Made by a program: the position numbers and the translations under genes. Under the pieces are notes generated by a model. The model did not search any database and was not told the DNA's origin. It saw only the letters and a list, made by a program, of their open reading frames with translations. DNA of 11,247 nucleotides from Chlamydiota bacterium (GTDB lineage: Bacteria; Chlamydiota; Chlamydiia; Chlamydiales; Criblamydiaceae). The stretch lies in contig JAJFMC010000024.1 in NCBI GenBank assembly GCA_021772365.1, positions 1-11,247 on the forward strand, read 5' to 3'. Below, in pieces: positions 1-6,741 of this stretch (positions are counted from its first letter, which is position 1; each line of letters begins with the position of its first letter).

Positions 1-232
1 GTTGAACTTGATCCCAAATCGCGAAACCGGAATCTACTGAACCACCAGGGCTGTTGATGACGAGAAGGATTGGTTTTCCTGGATCAGTCAGCTCTAGGTA
101 CCATAGTTTGCGGATGGTTTCATGGGCAGAATCTTGTGTGACTGCATCGCAGATGAATAGGCGGCGCTCTTCAAGGATTGTTGCATCAATGCGGTCGTCG
201 AGTGTTTTAAAGTTGTTGTTATTATCAGACAT
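1..232 (-). CDS. clpP: ATP-dependent Clp protease proteolytic subunit ClpP, 5' part (cut by window edge)
   Basis: This is the N-terminal 77 residues of ClpP, the serine peptidase that forms barrel-shaped 14-mers and degrades proteins fed to it by ClpX or ClpC ATPases in the cytoplasm. The reading frame starts MSDNNNNFKTLDDRI and contains the ClpP-typical stretch LLVINSPGGSVDSGFAIWDQ, the region around the oxyanion loop and first helix of the fold. The catalytic Ser, His and Asp lie beyond the window edge and cannot be checked. The ATG at 230-232 is preceded by GGAGAT about 5 bases upstream, a good ribosome binding site. It lies downstream of glyA on the same strand with a 234-bp gap, so it may have its own promoter. 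The order glyA-clpP matches CT432-CT431 of C. trachomatis, which suggests the ClpP1 paralogue. Paralogue assignment is inference; family membership is clear. Confidence 0.93.
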   Translation of the reverse strand, partial: MSDNNNNFKTLDDRIDATILEERRLFICDAVTQDSAHETIRKLWYLELTDPGKPILLVINSPGGSVDSGFAIWDQVQ

Positions 233-266
233 TGTTATCTCCGTATTCATTTAATCTTAAGCTAAA

Positions 267-423
267 GAGGAAATTTCAAAAACATTTAGGCTGTTTTCTA
301 GGCCTTTTTCCGCCTCGCTTCGGGCTCGTTCTTGCAAACAACGCATGGTTGGCCACGAACTCCGCCCCTTGCGAGTCAAAAAAATCTCTAGAAAAATGCT
401 TCAACTCTTTTTACAATTTCCTC
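267..423. repeat. Imperfect palindromic intergenic element (MITE-like)
   Basis: Positions 267-318 and the reverse complement of 371-423 align over about 52 bases with one gap, sharing for example gaggaaatt, aaaaa, ttttctag, ttttt and ctcgc. The homology continues more weakly toward the centre (ttcgggctcgttcttg against gttcgtggcc), so the whole segment can fold into one long imperfect hairpin. It is noticeably richer in GC than its surroundings in the middle (300-375) and sits just downstream of the glyA stop codon. It carries no convincing gene. A related copy of the right arm is at 9720-9769. It may also serve as a glyA terminator; that is inference. Confidence 0.6.
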
Positions 424-426
424 TAA
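377..426 (+). repeat. Dispersed repeat, copy 1
   Basis: This 50-bp stretch (caaaaaaa, tctctagaaaa, gcttcaact, ttttacaatt) matches 9720-9769 at roughly nine positions in ten, allowing one gap. Both copies lie in intergenic DNA just beyond the 3' end of a minus-strand gene (glyA here, the second glycosyltransferase-like gene there). It coincides with the right arm of the palindromic element. Confidence 0.65.
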
Positions 427-466
427 ATTATGACTCTTTAATTTCAGATTTGCAAGGGGAAATTTC

Positions 467-1975
467 TTAATTACACCTACAAGAAGAGCATTCTTGTTGT
501 ACAGCTATTTCCGGGTATAGGGGATGTTTAGCAAGTAGTGAGTCAACAACTTCATGTGATTGCTGGATAATGTTCTCAGGCAGAGTGTACTTTGCCTTGC
601 TAGGCTTCCCTGTTTTCTCCACAGTTGTCGGTGTAATATTTTTTAGGACTTCGCTGATGGTATCGGCAATTTCATGAATTTCGTTAGTTTGCATTCCTAG
701 AGTTGTTATTGCAGGAGTGCCAACGCGGACACCCGATGTGTACCATGGGCCATTTATATCGTTAGGGATGGCGTTTCTGTTGACGGTGAGTTTGGCATCT
801 CTAAGAGCCTGTTCAGCTTGCCTTCCGGTGATCTTTAAGTTGCCGAGGTTAAGGAGAACCATATGGTTGTCCGTACCTTTCGTCAAAACGTCAATGCCAT
901 TTTGCATGAGACGTTCAGCTAAAGCTTGGGAGTTGCTAACGACTTGAGCGGCATACGTTTTAAATTCCGGTGTGTTTGCCTCCTTGAAGGCAACTGCTTT
1001 CGCTGCAATAACATGAGGAAGCGGGCCGCCCATAACAAGGGGACACCCTTTATTGACCATATCGGCAAACTCACTTGTGCATAGGATAAATCCACCACGC
1101 GGTCCACGAAGAGTCTTGTGGGTTGTTGAAGTAATGACTTGGGCATGAGGTACGGGATCGAAATCTCCAGTCAGTACTTTACCTGCGACAAGCCCAGAAA
1201 AATGAGCCATATCGACCATAAGAACAGCACCTACTTCATCGGCGATTTCACGCATCTTAGCAAAATTGATAAGTCGAGAATGCGCGGAATATCCTGCAAG
1301 TAATATTAATGGTTTGATTTCTCTTGCTTGCTCACGAATGGTGTCGTAGTTTAGCTGTTCTGTTTTTTCGTCGACATCGTAAACAAAAGACTGCATCATT
1401 TTCGAAGAAATATTATGGCGATAACCGTGGGTAAGATGTCCCCCGGAATTTAGAGACATGCCTAGTACTTTTTGAGAGACGAGAAGTTGTCTTGTCTGCT
1501 CGTATTCTTCATTAGAAAGCTCGTCAATTGTCTTTTTTTGCAGACGTTCAACTTCCTTTTTTTGCACTCGCTGACAAAGGATCGCCCAGAAAGCTATCAA
1601 GTTTGCATCAGCTCCTGAATGAGGCTGTACATAGGCGTGGTCGCAGCCAAACAGGTCGCATAACTCTTTTGTTGCAAGTTCTTCGATGTTGTCAACGTTT
1701 TCACATCCCGCATAAAAGCGGTGATGTGCATATCCCTCGGCATATTTATCTGTTAGAAGATTACCCATGGCAAGCTGTACAGATAATGAAGAATAATTTT
1801 CTGAAGCAATCAATTTAATGTGTGATCTTTGGTCGAGTAGTTCGTCGACGATGCTGTTGCATATTTCGGGACAAGCGGTGCTCAGATGATCAAGAGAAGC
1901 AAGATAGGCTATGGCTGCATTAGACTGTTCGTTTTCAGGAATTCGTTGTAAATATTTTTTTAGGTAAGAGGTCAT
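467..1975 (-). CDS. glyA: Serine hydroxymethyltransferase
   Basis: PLP-dependent cytoplasmic enzyme that interconverts serine and glycine and passes the one-carbon unit to tetrahydrofolate. With the start at 1975 the protein has 502 residues, close to chlamydial GlyA and much longer than the usual 415-420. Visible signatures in order: IASENYSSLSVQ (about 56-67), TDKYAEGYAHHRFYAGCENVD, QPHSGADAN, SLNSGGHLTHG, VDMAHFSGLVAG with the PLP-binding Asp at 255, the Schiff-base lysine in TSTTHKTLRGPRGG (K287), and GGTDNHM-like KGTDNHM. The extra 160s insertion (KKEVERLQKKTIDELSNEEY) is also found in Chlamydia GlyA. The ATG at 1975 is preferred over that at 2017 because GGAGAT lies 9 bases upstream and chlamydial homologues start near here. 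It is divergent from the cdsZ gene. In Chlamydia, GlyA has also been credited with alanine racemase activity supplying D-Ala for peptidoglycan. The C-terminus ends in a Cys-rich tail, ECSSCRCN, which I do not recall from relatives. Confidence 0.96.
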   Translation of the reverse strand: MTSYLKKYLQRIPENEQSNAAIAYLASLDHLSTACPEICNSIVDELLDQRSHIKLIASENYSSLSVQLAMGNLLTDKYAEGYAHHRFYAGCENVDNIEELATKELCDLFGCDHAYVQPHSGADANLIAFWAILCQRVQKKEVERLQKKTIDELSNEEYEQTRQLLVSQKVLGMSLNSGGHLTHGYRHNISSKMMQSFVYDVDEKTEQLNYDTIREQAREIKPLILLAGYSAHSRLINFAKMREIADEVGAVLMVDMAHFSGLVAGKVLTGDFDPVPHAQVITSTTHKTLRGPRGGFILCTSEFADMVNKGCPLVMGGPLPHVIAAKAVAFKEANTPEFKTYAAQVVSNSQALAERLMQNGIDVLTKGTDNHMVLLNLGNLKITGRQAEQALRDAKLTVNRNAIPNDINGPWYTSGVRVGTPAITTLGMQTNEIHEIADTISEVLKNITPTTVEKTGKPSKAKYTLPENIIQQSHEVVDSLLAKHPLYPEIAVQQECSSCRCN

Positions 1976-2094
1976 AGCAAGTAAATCTCCATATGTTGAT
2001 CTTCGATAAACTCCCATTCTGAGTGATTAGTAATAAAATCGCAAGTTTGCCATTCAGTTCAATATAGGAGCGAAGCGACGATTCGAGATTTTTG

Positions 2095-2123
2095 TTGAGA
2101 ATTATGTAAATAAAAGGTATTGT
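2095..2123 (+). promoter_or_regulatory. Candidate sigma-70-type promoter for the cdsZ homologue
   Basis: TTGAGA at 2095-2100 and TATTGT at 2118-2123 are separated by 17 bases and lie about 50 bases before the start codon, in the divergent region between glyA and this gene. Five of six -35 and four of six -10 bases match the consensus. In AT-rich DNA such matches also occur by chance. Confidence 0.35.
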
Positions 2124-2172
2124 ATTGGGGTATATATACATATCAAGCTGAACTTTTAATTTAAGGGTGAAC

Positions 2173-2973
2173 ATGTCACAGCACCAAGTATCCAAAGAAT
2201 CTATCCTAGACGTCCTTGCGACAATTTTAGATATCCAAGAACTCGACATGCAAATGATCCAGTTTATGAGATTGAAGAAAGAACGAGAAAATGAGCTGGG
2301 CAACATCAACGCTATCAAAAAAGATTTGATGCATAAAAAAACCGTCAAAGAATCGGAAATTCTCGATCTCAAAACGAATATGCGCCTTAGTGAAGGAGAG
2401 TTGAAAGAGATTCAAGAAAAAATTAAAAAACTCGAACAACAGCAAAGCAGCATCAAAAAAGTCGAAGAATTTAACGCTCTTAGCCAAGAAATGGCACATG
2501 CTGATCGTGATCGTAACCATAAAGAACAAGCAATTAGTGATCTCAATGACAAATTAGCTATAGAAGAAGAAATGATAAAAAATATTCAGGAAAGCCTTGA
2601 TTCCACTACTGAAAGTAGTCGTGTTCTTGAAAATGAAATCTTCGAACGTCTAACAAAAATTAACGTCGAAGGAAAACAGCTTCTTAAGCAAAGAGAAAAT
2701 CTAGTTGTCAAAGCCAATCCCGAAGTGTTTTCTGTTTATGAGCGCCTGCTGAAAAATAAAAAAGATCGCGTCGTAGTTCCTATCGAAAATCGTTGCTGCA
2801 GCGGTTGTCATATTGCACTTACCGCGCAAGATGAAAACCTTGTACGTAAAGCAGAAAGAATCGTCTTCTGTGAACACTGTTCACGTATCCTCTACTGGGT
2901 ACAAAGTGAAGAGTTCGAAGGTACTACTGTGGCTCCAACAAGACAACGACGTCGTCGTAAAACTACAAGTTAA
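2173..2973 (+). CDS. cdsZ: CT398/CdsZ-like coiled-coil zinc-ribbon protein
   Basis: A 266-residue protein with the layout of C. trachomatis CT398. Residues 30-180 are highly charged, heptad-like helix (Lys/Glu/Gln rich, as in KEIQEKIKKLEQQQSS), predicted to form a long antiparallel coiled coil. Residues 208-236 form a C4 zinc ribbon: CCSGC (C209, C212) and CEHC (C233, C236). The tail is basic (RQRRRRKTTS). CT398 (CdsZ) has been reported to bind the sigma-54 RNA polymerase and the type III secretion export apparatus; the family is related to DUF164/zf-RING_7 proteins elsewhere. A role linking late-stage transcription or secretion is inferred by homology only. The ATG at 2173 is preferred over the GTG at 2167 because AAGGG lies 5 bases before it. 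rnpB follows at a distance of 22 bp, and glyA is divergent upstream. Confidence 0.88.
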   Translation: MSQHQVSKESILDVLATILDIQELDMQMIQFMRLKKERENELGNINAIKKDLMHKKTVKESEILDLKTNMRLSEGELKEIQEKIKKLEQQQSSIKKVEEFNALSQEMAHADRDRNHKEQAISDLNDKLAIEEEMIKNIQESLDSTTESSRVLENEIFERLTKINVEGKQLLKQRENLVVKANPEVFSVYERLLKNKKDRVVVPIENRCCSGCHIALTAQDENLVRKAERIVFCEHCSRILYWVQSEEFEGTTVAPTRQRRRRKTTS

Positions 2974-2995
2974 TAAGCTGTCTAAAACAAAGTTT

Positions 2996-3353
2996 TCTGG
3001 GAAGCAAAGCAATCGCTGTCACCATCGCAAGATGGAGAGAGAGGAAAGTCTGGACTTCATAGGAGAGGATACCAGTGAAAGACTGGGGGCCGTAAGGCTA
3101 CGGAAAGTGCAACAGAAAGTAATCCGCTGCTTAGCAGGCAGGGTGAAACGCCCCCTTTGTGAGGGGGCCCTGGCGGGGAGACCCGTTTAGGCGGCAAACC
3201 CTATCCGAAGCAAGGCGAACTGAGGTGTTGAGGTACTCCGCCGAGCCTCAAAAGGTGCTGCTTGAGGGATATGGTGACATATTCCCTAGAGGAATGATTG
3301 CTCGTTAGCATTTAGGTGCTAATTGACAAAATCCGGCTTATTGCCTTCCCAGA
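2996..3353 (+). ncRNA. rnpB: RNase P RNA, bacterial type A
   Basis: Catalytic RNA of ribonuclease P, which removes 5' leaders from tRNA precursors. The conserved blocks appear in order: GAGGAAAGTC at 3041-3050, GTGCAACAGAAAGTAATCCGC at 3107-3127, AGGGTGAAA at 3140-3148, GCGGCAAACCC then GAAGCAAGGCGAA near 3191-3219, TGCTGCTTGAGG at about 3256-3267, and the 3' signature GACAAAATCCGGCTTAT at 3325-3341. The ends were set from helix P1: TCTGGGAAG (2996-3004) pairs perfectly with CTTCCCAGA (3345-3353). The P15/P16 region contains AGGTAC (GGT at 3232-3234), like the E. coli loop that contacts the tRNA CCA end. It is followed at once by eight T. The exact processed ends are inferred from pairing. 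Confidence 0.95.
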
Positions 3354-3361
3354 TTTTTTTT
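3345..3361 (+). terminator. Likely rnpB termination region
   Basis: The 3' strand of helix P1 (CTTCCCAGA) runs directly into eight T at 3354-3361. The P1 pairing over the long RNA together with the T-run would resemble an intrinsic terminator, although the stem's partner is some 340 bases upstream. Confidence 0.5.
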
Positions 3362-3377
3362 ACTTCATAGGTGTTAT

Positions 3378-3815
3378 ATGAATCCGAAAGACTTCCGCGA
3401 CTATTTCTATGAGCAGATCCCTCTAACACAGCATATGGCTGTTGAAGTGGAAGAAGCTTCTGATACTCAGCTATTACTTTCAGCACCTTTACAAGGGAAC
3501 ACCAACCATAAGAACACTGTTTTTGGCGGAAGCTTACATTCTCTAGCAACTCTGGCATGTTGGGGGCTCGTAAAGTTAAACCTCCAGAAGCATAATCTTT
3601 CCGGTGATATCGTCATTGCTGGCAGTGAGATACGCTATTTAAAGCCCGTTAACGGTAGGTTTTATGCAGAGTGTAGGTGTTCCGATACAGACCGTATGGA
3701 AAGGTTCATTGCTGCATTTGAAAAGTATGGCAAGGCACGTATTGGTTTGGACGCGATGGTATTACAGGATGAAGTACTGAAAGTTTCGTACCACGGTACC
3801 TTTGCCGCAATCTGA
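3378..3815 (+). CDS. Thioesterase-like hotdog-fold protein (YiiD_C type)
   Basis: A 145-residue protein that fits the putative thioesterase domain found at the C-terminus of E. coli YiiD (FabY) and as stand-alone proteins. The hallmark segment is NHKNTVFGGSLHSLATLACW (residues 43-62), the start of the central hotdog helix; it is followed by strands around GSEIRYLKPVNGRF (82-95) and FAECRCSD-like FYAECRCSD. Such proteins are thought to hydrolyse acyl-CoA or acyl-ACP thioesters in the cytoplasm; the substrate here is unknown. AGGTG lies four bases before the ATG at 3378. It follows rnpB by 24 bp and is convergent with the large lipase-like gene, the two stop codons being five bases apart. Length agrees with single-domain members. 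Confidence 0.82.
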   Translation: MNPKDFRDYFYEQIPLTQHMAVEVEEASDTQLLLSAPLQGNTNHKNTVFGGSLHSLATLACWGLVKLNLQKHNLSGDIVIAGSEIRYLKPVNGRFYAECRCSDTDRMERFIAAFEKYGKARIGLDAMVLQDEVLKVSYHGTFAAI

Positions 3816-3835
3816 TACTCCTAACCGGTACCTTC
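3785..3835. repeat. Paired GGTACC sites at a convergent gene junction
   Basis: Two GGTACC palindromes (near 3795 and 3826) flank the junction of the two convergent stop codons and could pair across about 25 bases. A bidirectional terminator role is possible but there is no good T-run on either side. Confidence 0.2.
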
Positions 3836-6541
3836 CAAGATCTGGTTGCCATACCACTTACTCGATGTAGCATCCCAAATATCCGATACAGACGTTGTTA
3901 TCTGCCCTTTGGTATACGAATCTCCGGCGTCGTGCATTAGTTTCATCCCGGTAGCAAAAGCTGCTGTACTCATAAACAAGACGCCTTCTCCCATTAACTT
4001 AAACTGGTAGTTTCCAAAAGAAAAACCTACAATATAAACAATTGCGAGGGCTATTCGAGCAATGGGACTTTCATGAACAAGTTCGTTAATATGGCCCCTC
4101 AAATCCGTCCAGCTGTGAGCCATACCTTTCAGATATCTATCGAAGTTGTTCTTGTCATGCTTGTAACATAATTTTTTATGAGGGAGGATGTTATCGGTCC
4201 ATGAGTGAATGTAATCGCAGTGGTTCAGAATAATGTTGTAGATACCCAAATTCGACACTTCCATGATATCGATTTTTTTTTGATCTTTAAAATCTAAACC
4301 TAGTTTACATTGTGCAGAGCGACTCACGATGTCATTTTTTACGAGGGAATGCGTGACTCTTTTAATCTTCTCCTCATACTCCTTATAATTATTGTTAAAA
4401 CGGTGAATTGTGTCTTTAGGAACACCTGCTGTGTTGAACGTGTGAATATTAATCTGGCTAATCCAGTCAGATCGAACGTCCCTAGAAAGGAATGTCTCAC
4501 TTAAATATGACGCCGCATTTTGTGCGTCTGAACCCCCAAGGCTATGCCCTATGTAGTAGATAGAAAATGTGGGTTTGCTTCCATGTTTATAAGGTTGTCG
4601 TAAGTCCGCCATTAGGTCACGTAACTCAGGAATGAGTAACTTTGTATTTTCTTTCAACCATAGCTCATAACCGGCACCATTAAAATAGAGGTCTCTTCGT
4701 GTGGATACGGGAGACCTGATAGTCCCTTGAAAAGTGATTTTTATAGGTATAGGCTCCCCAGCTTTCACGAACTTATCAGTGTCGTATGGTGTGCACAGTT
4801 GGCAGCAGAATCCATCACGTAAAATAATATCTCTCACTTCGTAAAGTTCCATCCCTGTACCTGTAGAGACTTGGAAAAGTGTCCCCACACGATGCTGCAT
4901 CTGGTTAGGGTATTTCTGTTTTCCTTCTTCATCAACGAAAAAATGGCTAGTTTGATAGTTCCAGTTCCAATAGGCGACTTTTCGGGCAAGGTATTCGTAA
5001 GATTGAAGTTCTCTATGGAGCTTTAATGTTTTAACTTGATCTTTATCAGACTGCAAGGGGTGAGAAAATAGGCTCAGGTAGTAATTTGTTAGGTCTAGTT
5101 TTGGATTCCTACGAGCATCTTTTAATTTACCTATCAAATTGAGCCAGTGGGATTTGTATTTTGCGACATGACCGTCAGGATACATTTCATGAGCATGGTT
5201 AGCGATGTCTTCTAATTTTTTGATGACAGTGGGAAGATTGGCGTCAATCGCCTCAGCGTTGCTCTCAAATGACTGAAGATAAGCGATACATGTAGCTGCT
5301 ACGTTGAGGAAACTAATATATTTGTCTGAGTGGAATAGCTGAGGCTGGTACGGATGCGTAAAGACCATGTTTAGCTGGTCGAACATCTGAATGTCAGTCA
5401 TGAGGATGACACGTCCAGGGTGCCAAATTTTGGTCGATTCGATATCTGCATACACACTCATTTCATTAAGGCGACTTTGTTCCTGAATGTTTTCCGCAGG
5501 AAGTAGATCTAAATACGATGAGTCAACGCTGTGCTTGTCGAGGGAAATCTTAATACCAAAGTAATCGAATAAGTTATGACCATCTGGTGAATTGCGAAAG
5601 TAGGTAAGTAGTTTATCAATTTCTGCAGCGTTCAGTTTTTCGAACGGTTTATCATCTTTCTTGTTTTTTTCATATTTCCACTTTAGGTCTTCACGCTTGG
5701 CATTTGTTGCAATTGTAAAAATGAGGCCATAGAGTTGATTGTAAGAGAGCCTATCAATATTTTCAAAAAAGGTAAACCCTTCATCTTCACTGAAGGATAA
5801 TGGGACTTTGTTTTTTTCTTCCGAAATAAAACGATCAATCGCAAAGTTTGTCAGTCTATCACCGTAGTATTCCTTTAATAATTCGATGACTGTGGATTTT
5901 GGGTAAGTGTCACCGCGTAAGTTGGCAATATCAAAAATATTGAAGCTATAGTGATATTCGATATACTCGTCGACGATATAACTTAAGCTGACAGATGACT
6001 TAGCAATCCAGTCTTCTAAACGGGAATACCCAGACTGTAAGTCTTTTGAAAATTTTTCATAAGACGATAATTCGGAATAGTTATCGATGATTTTCTGAAT
6101 ACCCGGTAGTGCTCTGCGCGCTATTTTCAACACCTTCCATCTATCTTTCTGTTGTTGCTCTGCATAAAAAGACTCTACTTTACTAATGATTTGAGTTATG
6201 TACTCAATAACCTCATTACCAGAAGGATAATTGCCAAAAGGAAGTTTTGGCATGTAATAATCGAGCTTTCCCTCATTCATATAGAGGATCGTGTAATTGG
6301 ATTTCTGATAGTCAATGAGTGGTAGTAATTCAAAATAGAACCCTTGGAATGGATCGGCATGGGCATGAAGTTGTTCGGCTTTCTGGCTGAATGCTTTCCT
6401 CGAACCTTCGGATTCCTCCACACTAGATGGACCATCAATTAGGCGCCAATGGTCGATGCAAGGGCTTCTGGGTTTCTTCTCTTTGCATTTAAGTGTCTGA
6501 ACAACAGCAGTATTGGGTTCTCTGTCTAAATTTATGGTCAT
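3821..6541 (-). CDS. Large class-3-lipase-like protein with C-terminal hydrophobic segments
   Basis: A 906-residue protein. The first about 540 residues match no family I recognise; they are rich in charged and aromatic residues and predicted mostly helical. Residues 545-790 look like a class 3 lipase (alpha/beta hydrolase): KITFQGT (601-607) as the oxyanion-hole strand, YYIGHSLGG (662-670) as the nucleophile elbow with Ser667, HTFNTAGVP (700-708), KNDIVS (735-740) offering Asp737, and HCDYIHSWTDN (774-784) offering His779 or His774. HSWTD recurs at 809-813. Hydrophobic segments at about 827-843 and 850-867 may insert in a membrane. No N-terminal signal peptide is visible, so if exported it would need a type III or similar route. 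AAGGAG lies seven bases before the ATG. A promoter is visible upstream. Lipid hydrolysis, perhaps in the host cell, is inference; the lipase fold itself is fairly sure. Confidence 0.8.
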   Translation of the reverse strand: MTINLDREPNTAVVQTLKCKEKKPRSPCIDHWRLIDGPSSVEESEGSRKAFSQKAEQLHAHADPFQGFYFELLPLIDYQKSNYTILYMNEGKLDYYMPKLPFGNYPSGNEVIEYITQIISKVESFYAEQQQKDRWKVLKIARRALPGIQKIIDNYSELSSYEKFSKDLQSGYSRLEDWIAKSSVSLSYIVDEYIEYHYSFNIFDIANLRGDTYPKSTVIELLKEYYGDRLTNFAIDRFISEEKNKVPLSFSEDEGFTFFENIDRLSYNQLYGLIFTIATNAKREDLKWKYEKNKKDDKPFEKLNAAEIDKLLTYFRNSPDGHNLFDYFGIKISLDKHSVDSSYLDLLPAENIQEQSRLNEMSVYADIESTKIWHPGRVILMTDIQMFDQLNMVFTHPYQPQLFHSDKYISFLNVAATCIAYLQSFESNAEAIDANLPTVIKKLEDIANHAHEMYPDGHVAKYKSHWLNLIGKLKDARRNPKLDLTNYYLSLFSHPLQSDKDQVKTLKLHRELQSYEYLARKVAYWNWNYQTSHFFVDEEGKQKYPNQMQHRVGTLFQVSTGTGMELYEVRDIILRDGFCCQLCTPYDTDKFVKAGEPIPIKITFQGTIRSPVSTRRDLYFNGAGYELWLKENTKLLIPELRDLMADLRQPYKHGSKPTFSIYYIGHSLGGSDAQNAASYLSETFLSRDVRSDWISQINIHTFNTAGVPKDTIHRFNNNYKEYEEKIKRVTHSLVKNDIVSRSAQCKLGLDFKDQKKIDIMEVSNLGIYNIILNHCDYIHSWTDNILPHKKLCYKHDKNNFDRYLKGMAHSWTDLRGHINELVHESPIARIALAIVYIVGFSFGNYQFKLMGEGVLFMSTAAFATGMKLMHDAGDSYTKGQITTSVSDIWDATSSKWYGNQILEGTG

Positions 6542-6573
6542 CGTTTTACTCCTTTTGCCTCAAAGTAAAACAT

Positions 6574-6602
6574 ATTAGAGATTAATAGAACTTTCTCATC
6601 AA
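6574..6602 (-). promoter_or_regulatory. Candidate sigma-70-type promoter for the lipase-like gene
   Basis: On the minus strand TTGATG (6602-6597) and TCTAAT (6579-6574) are separated by exactly 17 bases and end 32 bases before the ATG at 6541. Four of six and five of six positions match the consensus. Confidence 0.45.
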
Positions 6603-6619
6603 GTTTTTAAAAAAAACTT
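6601..6619. repeat. AT-only inverted repeat
   Basis: AAGTTTTT at 6601-6608 is a perfect inverted repeat of AAAAACTT at 6612-6619 with a 3-base loop. It lies between the PEP-CTERM-like gene and the lipase-like gene, overlapping the candidate -35 box, and could be a weak terminator or merely AT-rich sequence. Confidence 0.35.
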
Positions 6620-6741
6620 TGCAGATTTGGGTGGGGTATTTCAATGAAAAGGTGTCTATTCACGGGGTAGTAAAGGCTATCCTATTACCCATAAGCACAT
6701 AAATATCTGTGTTTTAAAATGGTAAGTGTGGTGTTTTGTGA

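Noticed and set aside
232..426. 64-codon plus-strand open frame in the clpP-glyA gap
   Set aside because: It is explained by the palindromic repeat and has no ribosome binding site or protein-like conservation signal.
1973..2017. Longer GlyA start at 2017 (MGVYRRSTYGDLLA extension)
   Set aside because: No ribosome binding site precedes it, while the ATG at 1975 has GGAGAT and fits chlamydial homologues.
1935..2372. Minus-strand open frame spanning the glyA-cdsZ divergent region
   Set aside because: It overlaps both well-supported genes in other frames, and its product has no recognisable features.
2813..3190. Plus-strand open frame of 125 codons across the end of cdsZ and into rnpB
   Set aside because: It overlaps the zinc-ribbon coding region in another frame and then the conserved blocks of RNase P RNA; there is no start signal.
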